From UBA11475 sp045593005 (GTDB lineage Bacteria; Bacillota; Clostridia; Christensenellales; Borkfalkiaceae): 7,812 nucleotides of DNA. A program made the translations under genes and the position numbers. The notes beneath the pieces were generated by a model. The model was not told where the DNA came from. It ran no database searches and saw nothing but the letters and a program-made list of their open reading frames with translations. This document shows, one piece after another, positions 6,632-7,812 of the stretch. Each line of letters opens with the position of its first letter. Positions within the stretch are counted from its first letter, which is position 1. The stretch spans positions 1 through 7,812 of the forward strand of contig JAZNVV010000007.1 in assembly GCA_045593005.1 (NCBI GenBank). The letters are read 5' to 3'.

Positions 6632-7079
6632 TTGAAACGATTTCCTTAATTTTTTGCGTAATTACTTCAGCATCTGTTTTTGACTGAAGAACCATCAACA
6701 AAGTATCGTCCCCAGCAATAGTGCCTAAAACGTTATTAAAGTTAAACTCATCAATAATTTTACCAGCAGTATTTGCGCTACCAGCATGCGTTTTTATAAC
6801 AATTAAGTTATTTGCAAATAAAACAGAGTCAATAATGCCTTTAAGCAAAGATATGTGTGCTGGTGAAACTTGTGTTGCTACGTATGCTTTTTGATAACGA
6901 TATTTTTTTGTTAAACCGTTTGTTCTAACAAGTTTAAGTTCGTTTATATCTCGTGATATAGTTGCTTGTGTAACGCTAACCCCTAAATTATTTAACTCTT
7001 CTAAAAGTTCTTGTTGTCCAAATACTTCTTTTTCGGAAATAATTTTAAGAATTAGTTCGTGTCTTTTTTCTTTTATCAT
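6624..7079 (-). CDS. argR: Arginine repressor ArgR/AhrC
   Basis: ArgR is a hexameric regulator that represses arginine biosynthesis and can activate catabolism when arginine binds. The N-terminal winged helix (1-70) includes the recognition element SVTQATISRDINEL at 35-48. The C-terminal oligomerisation and arginine-binding domain (about 80-150) carries GSANTAGKIID near 100-110 and the ligand-site signature GTIAGDDT at 119-126, with both aspartates present. Length 151 is standard. AAAGG overlaps the nadK stop codon and lies about six bases before the ATG. The gap to nadK is nine bases and the end overlaps recN. I saw no convincing ARG box in this window, so its targets lie elsewhere. The nadK-argR-recN order is conserved in Bacillota and reflects shared transcription, not a shared pathway. 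Confidence 0.97.
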   Translation of the reverse strand: MIKEKRHELILKIISEKEVFGQQELLEELNNLGVSVTQATISRDINELKLVRTNGLTKKYRYQKAYVATQVSPAHISLLKGIIDSVLFANNLIVIKTHAGSANTAGKIIDEFNFNNVLGTIAGDDTLLMVLQSKTDAEVITQKIKEIVSND

Positions 7080-7088
7080 ACTAACCTT

Positions 7089-7812
7089 TTATTTTTTTAA
7101 TTTTTTTAGTAAACGTGAGTAAAAATTAGAATCTTTTTTTCTTAAAAATCTAATTTTTTTATCTGAACAAAACGTTTTTATAGAACTTTCATAAGTTAAC
7201 ATTTTTTTAAGAACACCATCAATAAATAACCCACATGGACAATTATTTTTTAACGTGATTTCACACGGATTATCTGCTGGAAAAACGAGTGGCCTATTAT
7301 GGAGGGAATGTGCGCAAAGAGGTGTCATGCTAAACGCGTTAATAGTTGGTGATAAAATTGACCCACCTGCCGATAATGAATAGGCCGTAGAACCTGTTGG
7401 TGTACTTATAATTACCCCATCACCGTCAATTCTATCAACGTGTTCGCCGTTAATTGAAACGTCAACTCGTATTATTTTTTCATTAGTGTCATTATATATA
7501 CGCTGTAAAACAATTTCATTTAATGCGTAGTACACTTTATTATCAATATTTGTTTGTAAAACTAATCTTTCATCAACTATTAGTTCATTATTTTTAATTA
7601 ATCGAACAGCATCTTCAATTTCGAAAATTTCAAACTCACTTAAAAAGCCGACCTTGCCGGCGTTGATACCCAAAACCGGAACGTTAGCATTGACGATATA
7701 ATCCACAAGTTTTAAAATTGTACCGTCGCCACCTAAAACTATAAGTAAATCTATATCATATATATTACTATCCGACGCAATTTCAACGTAGTTAAGTCGG
7801 AGGCCAAGCGGT
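7089..7812 (-). CDS. nadK: NAD kinase, 5' end outside the window
   Basis: NadK phosphorylates NAD to NADP. The reading frame stays open to the window edge, so the gene is partial: 240 codons are visible and roughly 25-50 N-terminal residues are missing. An in-frame GTG at 7704-7706 could be taken for a start, but the defining GGDGT motif lies nine codons upstream of it (visible residues 27-31, LIVLGGDGTILK), so that GTG is an internal valine. Further family motifs are GINAGKVGFLSEFE (48-61), the NE pair in ALNEIVLQR (98-99), and DGVIISTPTGSTAYSLSAGG (131-150), followed by PLCAHSLHNRPLVF. The C-terminus is basic (LLKKLKK). It is the first visible gene of the nadK-argR-recN operon. Its promoter and any upstream partner (tlyA is common) are off the right edge. 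Confidence 0.96.
   Translation of the reverse strand, partial: PLGLRLNYVEIASDSNIYDIDLLIVLGGDGTILKLVDYIVNANVPVLGINAGKVGFLSEFEIFEIEDAVRLIKNNELIVDERLVLQTNIDNKVYYALNEIVLQRIYNDTNEKIIRVDVSINGEHVDRIDGDGVIISTPTGSTAYSLSAGGSILSPTINAFSMTPLCAHSLHNRPLVFPADNPCEITLKNNCPCGLFIDGVLKKMLTYESSIKTFCSDKKIRFLRKKDSNFYSRLLKKLKK

Noticed and set aside
6438..6635. Open frame of about 65 codons on the plus strand at the recN start
   Set aside because: It mirrors the Walker A region of RecN and carries no independent coding evidence.
7704..7706. GTG as the start of nadK
   Set aside because: The same frame stays open upstream and encodes the essential GGDGT motif nine codons before it.
1..7812. CRISPR array, riboswitch or structured non-coding RNA
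   Set aside because: There are no regularly spaced repeats, and no intergenic space is long enough or shows recognisable conserved structure beyond simple terminators.

Overview
The window looks like chromosomal DNA from a low-GC, endospore-forming Bacillota, most likely an uncultured clostridial lineage. The evidence is an AT-rich composition with A/T-ending codons, intergenic spaces mostly under 200 bases, intrinsic terminators, and the sporulation genes spoVM, spoIVB and a dacF-type carboxypeptidase. The nadK-argR-recN-spoIVB order is a familiar clostridial backbone. I see no phage, insertion sequence, CRISPR array, tRNA or rRNA.

Left part (1-1609): a consensus sigma-A-type promoter overlapped by a dyad drives a 410-residue regulator, with a PadR winged helix at the N-terminus and four predicted membrane spans at the C-terminus. 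Converging on it, and sharing a hairpin terminator, is a 24-codon minus-strand gene that I read as spoVM. It is short enough to be missed by most gene callers.

Middle (1610-2692): a 352-residue tyrosine recombinase of the XerC/XerD family has all six active-site residues. Its promoter places the predicted transcription start on the ATG, so the mRNA is probably leaderless. A near-perfect palindromic terminator separates it from the convergent minus-strand genes.

Right part (2693-7812, all minus strand, read right to left): nadK (5' end beyond the window), argR and recN form a tight operon (9-nt gap, then an 8-nt overlap) ending in a GC-rich hairpin terminator. After that come spoIVB and a dacF-like D-Ala-D-Ala carboxypeptidase, 9 nt apart and probably one late-sporulation unit. 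spo0A, the usual neighbour downstream of spoIVB, is not here.

Together these are housekeeping genes for NADP supply, arginine control and DNA break repair, beside a sporulation group for coat anchoring (SpoVM), mother-cell signalling (SpoIVB) and spore peptidoglycan trimming (DacF). I found no wholly new system. The best items for a second look are the short spoVM gene, the membrane-tethered PadR regulator with its promoter palindromes, the leaderless recombinase mRNA, and a strong ACGT excess with GATC depletion across the window.
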